From positions 1 to 6,860 of the forward strand of contig JAFACY010000248.1 of assembly GCA_023425285.1 (NCBI GenBank): a DNA stretch of 6,860 bases, read 5' to 3'. The translations under genes and the position numbers were made by a program. Positions 1 to 6,702 of the stretch are shown piece after piece (positions within the stretch are counted from its first letter, which is position 1; each line of letters begins with the position of its first letter). The notes under the pieces are model-generated. The model did not search any database and was not told where the DNA came from. It saw only the letters and a list, made by a program, of their open reading frames with translations. This DNA comes from Bacillota bacterium (GTDB taxonomy: Bacteria; Bacillota; Clostridia; Tissierellales; Sedimentibacteraceae).

Positions 1-669
1 CTGCAAATCAGTGAAAATACAAATGGTAAGGTAACTGCCCTGACCATGGGACCGCCTCAGGCTGAGGAAGCATTGAGAGAAGCAATTGCAAGAGGAGCAG
101 ATGAAGGAATTCTTCTGACGGATGTTAAATTCGGAGGCTCAGATGTTAAGGCTACCTCCACAATATTATCATCCGCAATACAAAAAATAGGACAATACGA
201 TTTGATAATCGCAGGTATCCAGACTGTTGACGGAGATACGGGACAGGTTGGAGCAGAGGTAGCGGGATATCTTGGTATACCTTATATAAGCAACGTTGAA
301 GAGATAAAAAAATATACGGCCGAATACATTGAGGCAGTAAGCAGCGTATGGGAAAGTCAATATTTGAAAAAAGGAAAATATCCGATATTAATAACAGTGA
401 CAAAGGATGTGAATGTTCCGAGGCTCCCTTCCTTCAAAAATAAAATGAAGTCACGCAAGGCAGAAATTACAAAATGGAGCTACGAGGATTTAGAGGAAGT
501 GCTGGATGCTTCAAAAATAGGTATAAAGGGTTCACCCACAAAGGTTAAAAAAATTGAAGTACCTCAACAATCAAAAAGAGAAGGAAAAGTATACAAGGAA
601 AATAACGAAAAAGCCGTTGAAGATATATTAAATGTTTTAAAATCATGCAAGATTCTGAAGGAGGCATAA
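1..669 (+). CDS. etfB: Electron transfer flavoprotein beta subunit, 5'-truncated by window edge
   Basis: This is EtfB, the smaller half of the EtfAB heterodimer that passes electrons between a dehydrogenase and NAD/ferredoxin or a quinone pool in the cytoplasm. The frame is open from base 1, so the 222 visible residues lack perhaps 40 N-terminal ones of a family near 260. The ATG at base 46 is an internal Met inside the conserved ALTMGPPQAEEALREA segment, not a start. The nucleotide-binding loop reads IAGIQTVDGDTGQVGAEVA (the DGDT at bases 229-240). From family knowledge, the DGDTxQVG form is typical of bifurcating ETFs, where this site holds FAD, and differs from the AMP-binding form of mitochondrial-type ETFs. 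The C-terminal arm (KVYKENNEKAVEDILNVL) is the usual one that reaches over EtfA. The stop lies one base before the etfA start, so the two genes are co-translated. Family identity is sure; bifurcation is inferred. Confidence 0.96.
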   Translation: MQISENTNGKVTALTMGPPQAEEALREAIARGADEGILLTDVKFGGSDVKATSTILSSAIQKIGQYDLIIAGIQTVDGDTGQVGAEVAGYLGIPYISNVEEIKKYTAEYIEAVSSVWESQYLKKGKYPILITVTKDVNVPRLPSFKNKMKSRKAEITKWSYEDLEEVLDASKIGIKGSPTKVKKIEVPQQSKREGKVYKENNEKAVEDILNVLKSCKILKEA

Positions 670-670
670 G

Positions 671-1666
671 ATGACAGAAAAAAATTACAGCGGAGTATTG
701 GTCTTTGCAGAGCAAAAAAACAATGTAATCCACAGAGTATCTTATGAACTCTTAGGAAAGGGCAGGGAACTTTCGGAGAAAATAGGCTGCAGTCTGAATG
801 CGGTTGTGCTGGGTCCGGAAGAAATTAATTCACAGGAGCTCATTTGCAGAGGAGCACACAAGGTGTACCACATAGTTGATGCGAATGCATTCAGCAAGCC
901 TGACGAACTCATATATGCAGAAAACATTGTGAGTCTGATAAAGGACATCAAGCCTGAAATATGTCTTTTCGGAGCAACAACATTTGGCAGAAGTCTTGCG
1001 CCGAGAGTGGCTGCATCACTAGAAGCAGGACTTACGGCGGATTGTACCGATTTGAAAATAGATGATGATATGAAATTGATACAGATAAGACCGGCATTCA
1101 GCGAAAACATTCTTGCACATATCAAGTCCGATATATATCCTCAGATGGCAACAGTAAGATACAAGGAATTCGAGGAAGCTGAAAAAGATGAAGACGCGAC
1201 GGGAGAGATAATTAAATTCCAGCCTGTTAAAACAAGCAATGCTTTAGTTGAAATACTGGAAGAAATATCAAATGATGGAGTCAACATACAGGATGCCAAT
1301 GTTGTGATTGCCGCAGGGTCATCTGTTAAAAGTGCGGAAGACCTGAACATGATAAAGGAGCTTGCAGCATTGCTTGGAGGAGAAGTGGGAGCATCAAGAA
1401 CACTGGTTGAATCAGGAATTATTTCAAAGGATCATCAGGTGGGATACAGCGGTAACAGAGTAAAGCCCGCGGTGTATATTGCATGCGGCATATCCGGAGC
1501 TCCTCAGCATCTGGCGGGCATGAAGGAATCGGGGATTATAATAGCAATTAACAATGACCCATCGGCACCCATATTCAATGTAGCCGATTACTCAGTAGTG
1601 GGAGACATGTACAAAATTATACCGGAAATTATAAGTGCAATTCGTAACAAGGGATTAATGAATTAA
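671..1666 (+). CDS. etfA: Electron transfer flavoprotein alpha subunit, no ferredoxin domain
   Basis: This is EtfA, 331 residues, partner of EtfB and holder of the mobile FAD domain. The N-terminal ETF domain runs to about residue 190, with the conserved GATTFGRSLAPRVAASLEAGL stretch near 101-121. The C-terminal FAD-binding domain follows: GASR 240-243, QVGYSG 256-261, YIACGISGAPQHLAGM 269-284, NDPSAPIFNVADY 295-307. Two places depart from the usual consensus: QVGYSG where QVGQTG is common, and Pro278 where Ile is common in GISGAIQHLAGM. There is no N-terminal 2x[4Fe-4S] or CxxC-rich extension, so this is the short EtfA form. The ATG is preceded by AAGGAGG at 658-664 with a 6-base spacer. It sits between etfB and an FAD oxidase, which suggests that oxidase is its electron donor or acceptor. 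Identity is certain; the partner is inferred. Confidence 0.97.
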   Translation: MTEKNYSGVLVFAEQKNNVIHRVSYELLGKGRELSEKIGCSLNAVVLGPEEINSQELICRGAHKVYHIVDANAFSKPDELIYAENIVSLIKDIKPEICLFGATTFGRSLAPRVAASLEAGLTADCTDLKIDDDMKLIQIRPAFSENILAHIKSDIYPQMATVRYKEFEEAEKDEDATGEIIKFQPVKTSNALVEILEEISNDGVNIQDANVVIAAGSSVKSAEDLNMIKELAALLGGEVGASRTLVESGIISKDHQVGYSGNRVKPAVYIACGISGAPQHLAGMKESGIIIAINNDPSAPIFNVADYSVVGDMYKIIPEIISAIRNKGLMN

Positions 1667-1679
1667 TATAGGAGGAAAT

Positions 1680-3059
1680 ATGAACGAAGCAATAATAAAA
1701 AAGATGCAGGAGATTTTAGGAGAAGAGTGGGTGGTAGTCGATACAGAAAAAGTAAAAAGCTACTGTGATGACCAGACTGAAAAAGCAATGAAGCCTGAAA
1801 TCTGTACGGATTGTGTTGTTGTAAAGCCATCCAAGACAGAAGAAATATCCGAAATCATGAAATATGCAAATGAAAATAAACTGGCCGTAATTGCAAGAGG
1901 AGGAGGGACCTCTCTTTCCGGAGCGGCAATAGCCATAATGCCAAGCATTATTATATCATTGGAAAGAATGAACAAAATAATTGAAGTGGATGAAATCTCC
2001 ATGACTGTTGAATGCGAAGCGGGAGTAACACTCCTTCAATTGGTGGAATTATTCAACAAGCATGATTCATTATACTTTCCTATTCACCCGGGAGATGAAG
2101 GCGCGCAGGTGGGCGGTCTTGTAGTTATGAATGCCGGAGGAGTGAGGGCCGTAAGATACGGTGTAATGAGAGACCAGATAAAAGAGATAGAAGCAGTATT
2201 GCCATCGGGAGAGGTGATAAGGCTCGGTAAAAATCTCATTAAAAATAATGCGGGACTCGACCTTAAAAATCTTATGATAGGCAGCGAAGGTATACTTGGT
2301 ATAGTTACAAAGGCAACATTGGCCATCAAGCCTAAGGATAAGCACATAGGAAGTCTCATAGTATCATTTGAAAGCGAAAGTGATGCCGTAAAATCAGTAA
2401 CGGAAATATTCAAATCAGGAATCAGGCCCATGGCTATTGAATACATGGAGAAGGAAGCCATATTAAAGGCCGCAAAGGACATAGGACTGACCTGGCCTTC
2501 AAATGACGGAGCGGTTGATTTGTACTTTATAGTATCGGAAAGAAAAGAAGATGATCTTTACGATATGTATGAAACGATAGTTGGCATATGTGAGGAAAAT
2601 AATGCTGTCAACAGCTTTGTTGCAGAAAGCTCAAAGGATCAGAGAACACTTTTAGACATCAGAAGCCATGTGTATCCAAGCATGCACGATGAGGTGGTTG
2701 ATGCCATAGATGCTGCAATCCCTATGAAAAATCTTTCGAAATACATGGACAGCATAACAAAAATATCTGAAAAATACAATGTGCGCATTTCAACCATAGG
2801 ACACATAGGAGATGGAAATCTTCATAACAGCATATTGACTGAGGGAGCTGTTAAACCTGATAATTACGACGAAATTGCAGATGAAATATTTGGACTTGTG
2901 ATTGAATGTGACGGCTCAATAACCGGAGAGCACGGAGTAGGCAAGGTGAGAAATAAAAGAATGAACCTCCAGTTCTCTGAAGCTGAGCTTCGTCTGATGA
3001 AGGAAATAAAAAGAATTTTTGACCCTAACAACATTTTAAATCCGGGAACAGCACTTTAA
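1680..3059 (+). CDS. FAD-linked 2-hydroxy-acid dehydrogenase, GlcD/D-lactate dehydrogenase (LctD-like) family
   Basis: This 459-residue flavoprotein belongs to the GlcD/DLD branch of the vanillyl-alcohol-oxidase (PCMH) fold. The FAD_binding_4 domain covers about 45-215: the pyrophosphate loop RGGGTSLSG is at 73-81, and GDEGAQVGG then NAGGVRAVRYG lie at 138-161. The FAD-oxidase C domain covers about 220-457, with the active-site signatures GHIGDGNLH (374-382) and GEHGVGKVRNK (416-426) and the terminal FDPNNILNPG (447-456). No signal peptide, membrane segment or CCG iron-sulfur domain is seen, so it should be cytosolic. AGGAGG at 1670-1675 fixes the start, 13 bases after etfA. In A. woodii the equivalent three-gene set encodes a lactate dehydrogenase that oxidises lactate to pyruvate with NAD while consuming reduced ferredoxin. 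Lactate is therefore the favoured substrate here, but glycolate, 2-hydroxyglutarate or other 2-hydroxy acids cannot be excluded from motifs alone. Confidence 0.92.
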   Translation: MNEAIIKKMQEILGEEWVVVDTEKVKSYCDDQTEKAMKPEICTDCVVVKPSKTEEISEIMKYANENKLAVIARGGGTSLSGAAIAIMPSIIISLERMNKIIEVDEISMTVECEAGVTLLQLVELFNKHDSLYFPIHPGDEGAQVGGLVVMNAGGVRAVRYGVMRDQIKEIEAVLPSGEVIRLGKNLIKNNAGLDLKNLMIGSEGILGIVTKATLAIKPKDKHIGSLIVSFESESDAVKSVTEIFKSGIRPMAIEYMEKEAILKAAKDIGLTWPSNDGAVDLYFIVSERKEDDLYDMYETIVGICEENNAVNSFVAESSKDQRTLLDIRSHVYPSMHDEVVDAIDAAIPMKNLSKYMDSITKISEKYNVRISTIGHIGDGNLHNSILTEGAVKPDNYDEIADEIFGLVIECDGSITGEHGVGKVRNKRMNLQFSEAELRLMKEIKRIFDPNNILNPGTAL

Positions 3060-3080
3060 CGGAATGTCCCCGTTTATTAT

Positions 3081-3114
3081 GAAGAAGCCTGTCATGTAAG
3101 GCTTCTTTTGTTTT
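3081..3114 (+). terminator. Rho-independent terminator of the etf/dehydrogenase operon
   Basis: A perfect 9-bp stem pairs AAGAAGCCT (3082-3090) with AGGCTTCTT (3099-3107) around an 8-base loop. The 3' arm runs into a T-rich tail (TTTGTTTT to 3114). It lies 22 bases after the dehydrogenase stop, so the etf operon ends here and the mutase operon needs its own promoter. Confidence 0.88.
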
Positions 3115-3153
3115 GCAAGTTGTAAAAAGTTGCAGTCATTTTATGTAAACATC

Positions 3154-3182
3154 TTGCAATATTAAATAAATTAGATTATATT
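3154..3182 (+). promoter_or_regulatory. Probable sigma-A promoter for the methylmalonyl-CoA mutase operon
   Basis: TTGCAA at 3154-3159 (4 of 6 to TTGACA) is followed after exactly 17 bases by TATATT at 3177-3182 (5 of 6 to TATAAT), in a very AT-rich context. The predicted start near 3189-3191 would give a leader of under 30 bases, leaving no room for a riboswitch between the promoter and the start codon. Placement after a terminator supports it; no experimental start is known to me. Confidence 0.6.
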
Positions 3183-3217
3183 TATAGCTGAACAGTCTAA
3201 GTAAATAGGAGGTATTC

Positions 3218-4897
3218 ATGTTTAGCGGAGAGGAACTTTCAGGAATAAAACAAGCCCGAGAAAATTGGGAAGAAAAAATATTGAACAAATCATTGACAAA
3301 AGCTCCGGAGTCAAAGCAGGAATTTAAATCTGTATCGGGAGCGGTTGTTAACAGACTATACACACCCGAAGATGTATCGGACATAGATTATGAAACAGAA
3401 ATAGGTTATCCGGGACAATATCCGTTTACGAGAGGATATCAACCCACCATGTACAGAGGAAAGCCATGGACCATGAGAATGTATGCAGGCTTTGCAACTG
3501 CGGAGGAATCAAACGAAAGATATAAATACCTGGTGAGCCAGGGCTCGACAGGTCTGTCTGTGGCGTTTGACTTGCCGACACAAATCGGTTACGATTCAGA
3601 CCATGCCTTAGCTCAGGGCGAGGTTGGTAAAGTTGGAGTTGCCATTGATTCACTCAGGGACATGGAAATACTTTTTGACGGAATCCCCTTGGATAAGGTT
3701 AGTACATCCATGACAATAAATGCACCTGCTGCAGTATTGCTTGCTATGTACATTGCCGTAGCGGAAAAACAAGGTGTGTCTGCCGATCAGCTAAGAGGAA
3801 CCATACAAAATGATATATTGAAAGAATACATAGCAAGAGGAACATACATTTATCCGACAGAACCATCCATGAGACTAATCACCAATATATTTGAATACTG
3901 CTCAAAAGAAGTTCCTAAATGGAACACCATAAGCATATCAGGATATCACATCAGAGAAGCAGGCTCAACAGCAGCACAGGAAGTAGGGTTCACATTGGCT
4001 GACGGTATTGCTTACGTAGAAGCTGCTATAAATGCGGGACTTGACGTTGATACATTTGCACCGAGATTATCATTCTTCTTTAATTCACACAATGATTTAT
4101 TTGAAGAGGTTGCAAAATTCAGAGCGGCAAGAAGGTTATGGGCTAAAATAATGAAGGACAGATTCAAGGCTAAAAGTGAAAAATCAATGATGCTTAAATT
4201 CCACACTCAGACAGCGGGATGTACATTGACGGCACAGCAGCCTGACAATAACATCATAAGAGTTGCAATGCAGGCATTGGCTGCAGTTCTTGGAGGAACA
4301 CAGTCGCTGCACACTAATTCCCGTGATGAAGCTCTGGCGCTTCCTACGACGCAGTCAGTTACCATAGCACTGAGGACGCAGCAGATATTGGCCAGTGAGA
4401 CAGGAGTAACCAATACAGTTGACCCGTTGGCAGGTTCATATTTCATAGAAGCAAAAACAAAGGAAATTGAAGAGAAAGCACTTGAATACATACAAAAAAT
4501 AGATGAATTAGGCGGAGCTGCAAGAGCAATCGATCTTGGATATATCCAGAAGGAAATTTCTGATTCCGCATACAATTATCAGATGGAAATCGAATCACTT
4601 GAAAGGATAGTTGTGGGTGTCAATAAATACAAGGTTGAGGAAGAATCTCCTAAAGGACTGCTCAAGGTAGATCCGATAGTTGCTGAAATGCAGAAAAAGA
4701 AAATTTCTGATGTGAAAGCAAGCAGAAGCAGTGAAGCAGTACAGGAAAAATTACATAATTTAAAAATGGCTTGCCAGGGTACCGAAAATGTAATGCCTCA
4801 TATTTTAGCGGCGGTGAAGGAATATGCAACATTGGGCGAAATATGTGATGTTATGAGAGAAGTATTCGGAGAATATGAGCAAGCGGTATTGCTCTAA
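3218..4897 (+). CDS. mcmA1: Methylmalonyl-CoA mutase large (catalytic TIM-barrel) subunit, split form
   Basis: This 559-residue protein is the substrate-binding barrel of an adenosylcobalamin-dependent acyl-CoA mutase that interconverts succinyl-CoA and (R)-methylmalonyl-CoA. Landmarks are KPWTMRMYAGF (82-92), GLSVAFDLPTQIGYDSDH (122-129 at its end), GTIQNDILKEYIARGTYIYP (204-223 span), SISGYHIREAG (239-249) and the C-terminal TNTVDPLAGSYFIE. Substrate residues known from the Propionibacterium enzyme fall at the same numbers here: Tyr89, Arg207, Tyr243 and His244. Isobutyryl-CoA mutase carries Phe and Gln in place of the first two, so the methylmalonyl-CoA specificity is well supported. The protein stops where the fused enzymes continue into a B12 domain; that domain is the next gene. 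AGGAGG at 3207-3212 sits 5 bases before the ATG. It is first gene of its operon. The length is normal for the split form. Confidence 0.95.
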   Translation: MFSGEELSGIKQARENWEEKILNKSLTKAPESKQEFKSVSGAVVNRLYTPEDVSDIDYETEIGYPGQYPFTRGYQPTMYRGKPWTMRMYAGFATAEESNERYKYLVSQGSTGLSVAFDLPTQIGYDSDHALAQGEVGKVGVAIDSLRDMEILFDGIPLDKVSTSMTINAPAAVLLAMYIAVAEKQGVSADQLRGTIQNDILKEYIARGTYIYPTEPSMRLITNIFEYCSKEVPKWNTISISGYHIREAGSTAAQEVGFTLADGIAYVEAAINAGLDVDTFAPRLSFFFNSHNDLFEEVAKFRAARRLWAKIMKDRFKAKSEKSMMLKFHTQTAGCTLTAQQPDNNIIRVAMQALAAVLGGTQSLHTNSRDEALALPTTQSVTIALRTQQILASETGVTNTVDPLAGSYFIEAKTKEIEEKALEYIQKIDELGGAARAIDLGYIQKEISDSAYNYQMEIESLERIVVGVNKYKVEEESPKGLLKVDPIVAEMQKKKISDVKASRSSEAVQEKLHNLKMACQGTENVMPHILAAVKEYATLGEICDVMREVFGEYEQAVLL

Positions 4898-4899
4898 GC

Positions 4900-4905
4900 A
4901 GGAGG
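4900..4905 (+). promoter_or_regulatory. Ribosome binding site that sets the small-subunit start
   Basis: AGGAGG, 5 bases before the ATG at 4911 and just after the large-subunit stop. It favours 4911 over an in-frame upstream ATG at 4875, which lies inside the large-subunit gene without a comparable site and would add 12 residues (MSKRYCSKQEEN) foreign to the family. Confidence 0.85.
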
Positions 4906-4910
4906 AAAAT

Positions 4911-5303
4911 ATGAAGCCAATAAGAGTTTTAATAGCTAAGCCGGGTTTAGACGGTCACGACAGAGGCGCAAAATTGATTGCGCGGGCGTTAAGAGATGCA
5001 GGAATGGAAGTTATATATACGGGACTGAGACAGACACCGGAGCAAATTGTTGCGACGGCTGTTCAGGAGGACGTTGATGTTATAGGTATGAGTTTGTTGT
5101 CGGGAGCTCACAATTACTTATTCCCGAGAGTTGTGGAATTGTTAAAGGAACAAGAGGCTGATGATATTCTGATAGTCGGCGGAGGAGTTATCCCCGATGA
5201 TGATATACCTGTATTGAAGGAAGCGGGAATTGCCGAAATATTTACACCCGGAACAACAACCACGCAAATGATAGAATTCATAAAAGCAAATGTAAAGCAA
5301 TAG
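4911..5303 (+). CDS. mcmA2: Methylmalonyl-CoA mutase small subunit, cobalamin-binding domain
   Basis: This is a 130-residue stand-alone B12-binding Rossmann domain that completes the split mutase. The opening MKPIRVLIAKPGLDGHDRGA holds the base-off/His-on signature DxHxxG: Asp14, His16 and Gly19. His16 should be the lower axial cobalt ligand. Lys10, Asp14 and His16 keep the spacing of Lys604, Asp608 and His610 in the Propionibacterium enzyme. The other two B12 motifs are present, SxL at Ser61-Leu63 (GMSLLSG) and GG at 90-92 (IVGGGVIPDDD). The chosen start has a strong ribosome binding site and matches the family N-terminus. It lies 13 bases after the large subunit, as expected for subunits needed in equal amounts, and its stop directly abuts the meaB start region. 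Identity is firm; a B12 subunit of another acyl-CoA mutase is possible only if the large subunit were reassigned. Confidence 0.95.
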   Translation: MKPIRVLIAKPGLDGHDRGAKLIARALRDAGMEVIYTGLRQTPEQIVATAVQEDVDVIGMSLLSGAHNYLFPRVVELLKEQEADDILIVGGGVIPDDDIPVLKEAGIAEIFTPGTTTTQMIEFIKANVKQ

Positions 5304-5307
5304 GTGA
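5302..5307 (+). promoter_or_regulatory. Ribosome binding site that favours ATG 5313 for meaB
   Basis: AGGTGA matches the 3' part of the AGGAGGTGA anti-SD complement and lies 5 bases before ATG 5313. A GTG at 5304 is also in frame but lies inside this site and has no good site of its own upstream. The site overlaps the small-subunit stop (TAG 5301-5303), which suggests coupled translation. Confidence 0.65.
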
Positions 5308-5312
5308 ACAAT

Positions 5313-6260
5313 ATGGAAAATTTAATTCAGCTTAGTCTGGAGGGTAACAAAAGAGCATGTGCCAAGCTTATAACCTTAGTTGAAAACTACCCTGAGGAAG
5401 CTGAAAGTGTATTGAGAGAGCTTCATCCATATACCGGAAAAGCTCATGTAATAGGAATTACCGGTCCTCCGGGAGCAGGAAAAAGTACATTGACCGACAA
5501 GCTAACAAAGGGTCTTGTCGATCAGGGATACAAGGTTGGCATAATAGCAATTGACCCGACGAGCCCTTACTCCGGCGGCTCCATACTCGGAGACAGAATC
5601 CGTATGCAGGATCTGGCTTTAAATCCTAACGTATTTATCAGGAGCATGGGAACGAGAGGATATCTCGGCGGTCTTTCGAAATATACTAAAAATGCTTTGA
5701 AGGTCCTTGATGCCGCAGGCTATGATTATATAATCATAGAAACGGTGGGCGTGGGACAGTCTGAGGTTGATATAGTCAAGACGGCAGATACGATTCTTAT
5801 GATTATGGTGCCGGGATTGGGTGATGACATTCAGTCCATAAAGGCAGGTATAATGGAAATCGGAGATATTTTCGCCATAAATAAAAGTGATTTATTCGGT
5901 GCCGACAGAACTGCCACAGAGATAAATATGATGCTTGACCTCGGCATGAATATGGACAGAAGACCACCTGTAATCAAGGTTATTGCTTCCAAAAATGAGG
6001 GTATAGACAATTTAATAACAGAAATAAAAAATCATATTGATTATTTGAAAGAAAGCGGACAGCTCACCGAAAGAAGGACAAAAAATCTCAAGCTTGAGGT
6101 TGTGGAGCTGATTGAGTCAGAGCTCAGAAAAATAGTTATCACACATACAGACAGCGAAAATAAACTGGACAATGAAGTAATCAGTATAATGAATAAACAA
6201 AAAAACATCTACGAAGTTCGGGATGAATTTTTAGGAGGTTTATATGGTAAAAAAGATTGA
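5313..6260 (+). CDS. meaB: MeaB/ArgK-type P-loop GTPase, methylmalonyl-CoA mutase chaperone
   Basis: This 315-residue G3E-family GTPase guards the mutase: known members gate delivery of adenosylcobalamin and eject damaged cofactor, using GTP. Numbered from ATG 5313, the Walker A loop GPPGAGKST is at 51-59, the DPTSPYSGGSILGDRIRM stretch (magnesium/switch region) at 81-98, ETVGVGQSE at 143-151, and the guanine-specificity motif NKSD at 190-193. The C-terminal helical part (about 240-315) is the family's dimerisation arm. Full length and intact. The GTG at 5304 would add three residues (MNN); ATG 5313 is preferred on its ribosome binding site. The last 17 bases overlap the epimerase gene. Older annotation calls this family ArgK or LAO/AO transport kinase; the neighbours make the mutase role clear. 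Confidence 0.95.
   Translation: MENLIQLSLEGNKRACAKLITLVENYPEEAESVLRELHPYTGKAHVIGITGPPGAGKSTLTDKLTKGLVDQGYKVGIIAIDPTSPYSGGSILGDRIRMQDLALNPNVFIRSMGTRGYLGGLSKYTKNALKVLDAAGYDYIIIETVGVGQSEVDIVKTADTILMIMVPGLGDDIQSIKAGIMEIGDIFAINKSDLFGADRTATEINMMLDLGMNMDRRPPVIKVIASKNEGIDNLITEIKNHIDYLKESGQLTERRTKNLKLEVVELIESELRKIVITHTDSENKLDNEVISIMNKQKNIYEVRDEFLGGLYGKKD
6233..6238 (+). promoter_or_regulatory. Epimerase ribosome binding site inside the meaB coding end
   Basis: AGGAGG, 5 bases before ATG 6244, encoded within the meaB reading frame (it supplies part of the LGGLYG tail). It shows the epimerase start is real despite the overlap. Confidence 0.85.
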
Positions 6261-6645
6261 TCATATTGGAATTGCTGTTAACAGCATTGAACAGGCGCTT
6301 AATTTTTATGAGGGAGTGCTTGGCTTGAAATCAACCGGCACTGAAGTTGTTGAAGAGCAGAAGGTTAAAGTTGCTTTTCTGCCTACCGGTGATTCGGAAG
6401 TTGAATTATTGGAAGCAACATCGGAGGATAGTCCCGTGGCGAAGTATATTGCCAAAAACGGTGAAGGTATCCAGCACATAGCTTACAGAGTAGATGATAT
6501 TGAAAAAGCAATCGAAGAAATGAAATCAAGAGGAATGAGGATGATAGACGAAACGCCTCGATACGGTGCAGGCGGAGCCAAGATAGCCTTTTGTCATCCG
6601 AAAAGCACGGGAGGAGTTCTTGTAGAACTCTGTCAAAGGGACTAA
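6244..6645 (+). CDS. mce: Methylmalonyl-CoA epimerase (VOC/glyoxalase fold)
   Basis: This 133-residue enzyme swaps (S)- and (R)-methylmalonyl-CoA, linking the mutase to biotin-dependent decarboxylase, carboxylase or transcarboxylase steps, which use the other epimer. Two beta-alpha-beta-beta-beta vicinal-oxygen-chelate modules are seen. Likely metal ligands by family position are His7 (IDHIGIAV), Glu54 (EVELLE), His78 (GIQHIAYRVDDI) and Glu128 (GVLVELCQ). Acidic residues Glu37/Glu38 in VVEEQKVKVAFLP sit where the catalytic base lies. The ending HPKSTGGVLVELCQ is typical of epimerases and separates it from lactoylglutathione lyase or dioxygenases of the same fold. Length is normal. It is the last gene of the operon, starts inside meaB, and is followed by a terminator. 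Confidence 0.94.
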   Translation: MVKKIDHIGIAVNSIEQALNFYEGVLGLKSTGTEVVEEQKVKVAFLPTGDSEVELLEATSEDSPVAKYIAKNGEGIQHIAYRVDDIEKAIEEMKSRGMRMIDETPRYGAGGAKIAFCHPKSTGGVLVELCQRD

Positions 6646-6655
6646 ACACGAAAAT

Positions 6656-6690
6656 AAAAATGTCATCCTTCCGGGGACGACATTTTTTTA
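6656..6690. terminator. Bidirectional terminator between convergent genes
   Basis: AAAAATGTC (6656-6664) pairs with GACATTTTT (6679-6687). After one A/C mismatch the stem continues TCC/GGA (6666-6668 with 6675-6677) around the loop TTCCGG. On the plus strand it ends in seven T's (6683-6689), closing the mutase operon 10 bases after the epimerase stop. On the minus strand the tail reads TTTTTATTTT, serving the convergent gene that stops at 6703. Confidence 0.87.
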
Positions 6691-6702
6691 TATTTATTTC
6701 AT

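Noticed and set aside
46..669. etfB starting at the ATG at base 46
   Set aside because: The frame is open to base 1 and the upstream residues (NGKVTALT) are part of the conserved EtfB segment, so the true start lies left of the window.
742..1125. Minus-strand open frame of 127 codons opposite etfA
   Set aside because: Shadow of a firmly identified gene; its translation shows no recognisable domain.
2084..2482. Minus-strand open frame of 132 codons opposite the FAD oxidase
   Set aside because: Antisense shadow with low-complexity Ser/Pro/Leu content, in a region fully explained by the oxidase.
3115..3217. Cobalamin riboswitch ahead of the B12-dependent mutase
   Set aside because: Only about 100 bases lie between the terminator and the start codon, too short for the usual aptamer, and no B12-box-like sequence is seen.
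4207..4575. Minus-strand open frame of 122 codons opposite the mutase large subunit
   Set aside because: Antisense shadow of a conserved gene, with no motif of its own.
3218..4897. Isobutyryl-CoA mutase large subunit
   Set aside because: The two specificity positions carry Tyr89 and Arg207 rather than Phe and Gln, and the operon includes methylmalonyl-CoA epimerase.
4875..4910. Upstream ATG as start of the B12-binding subunit
   Set aside because: It lies inside the large-subunit gene, lacks a good ribosome binding site and adds residues foreign to the family; ATG 4911 has AGGAGG at the right distance.
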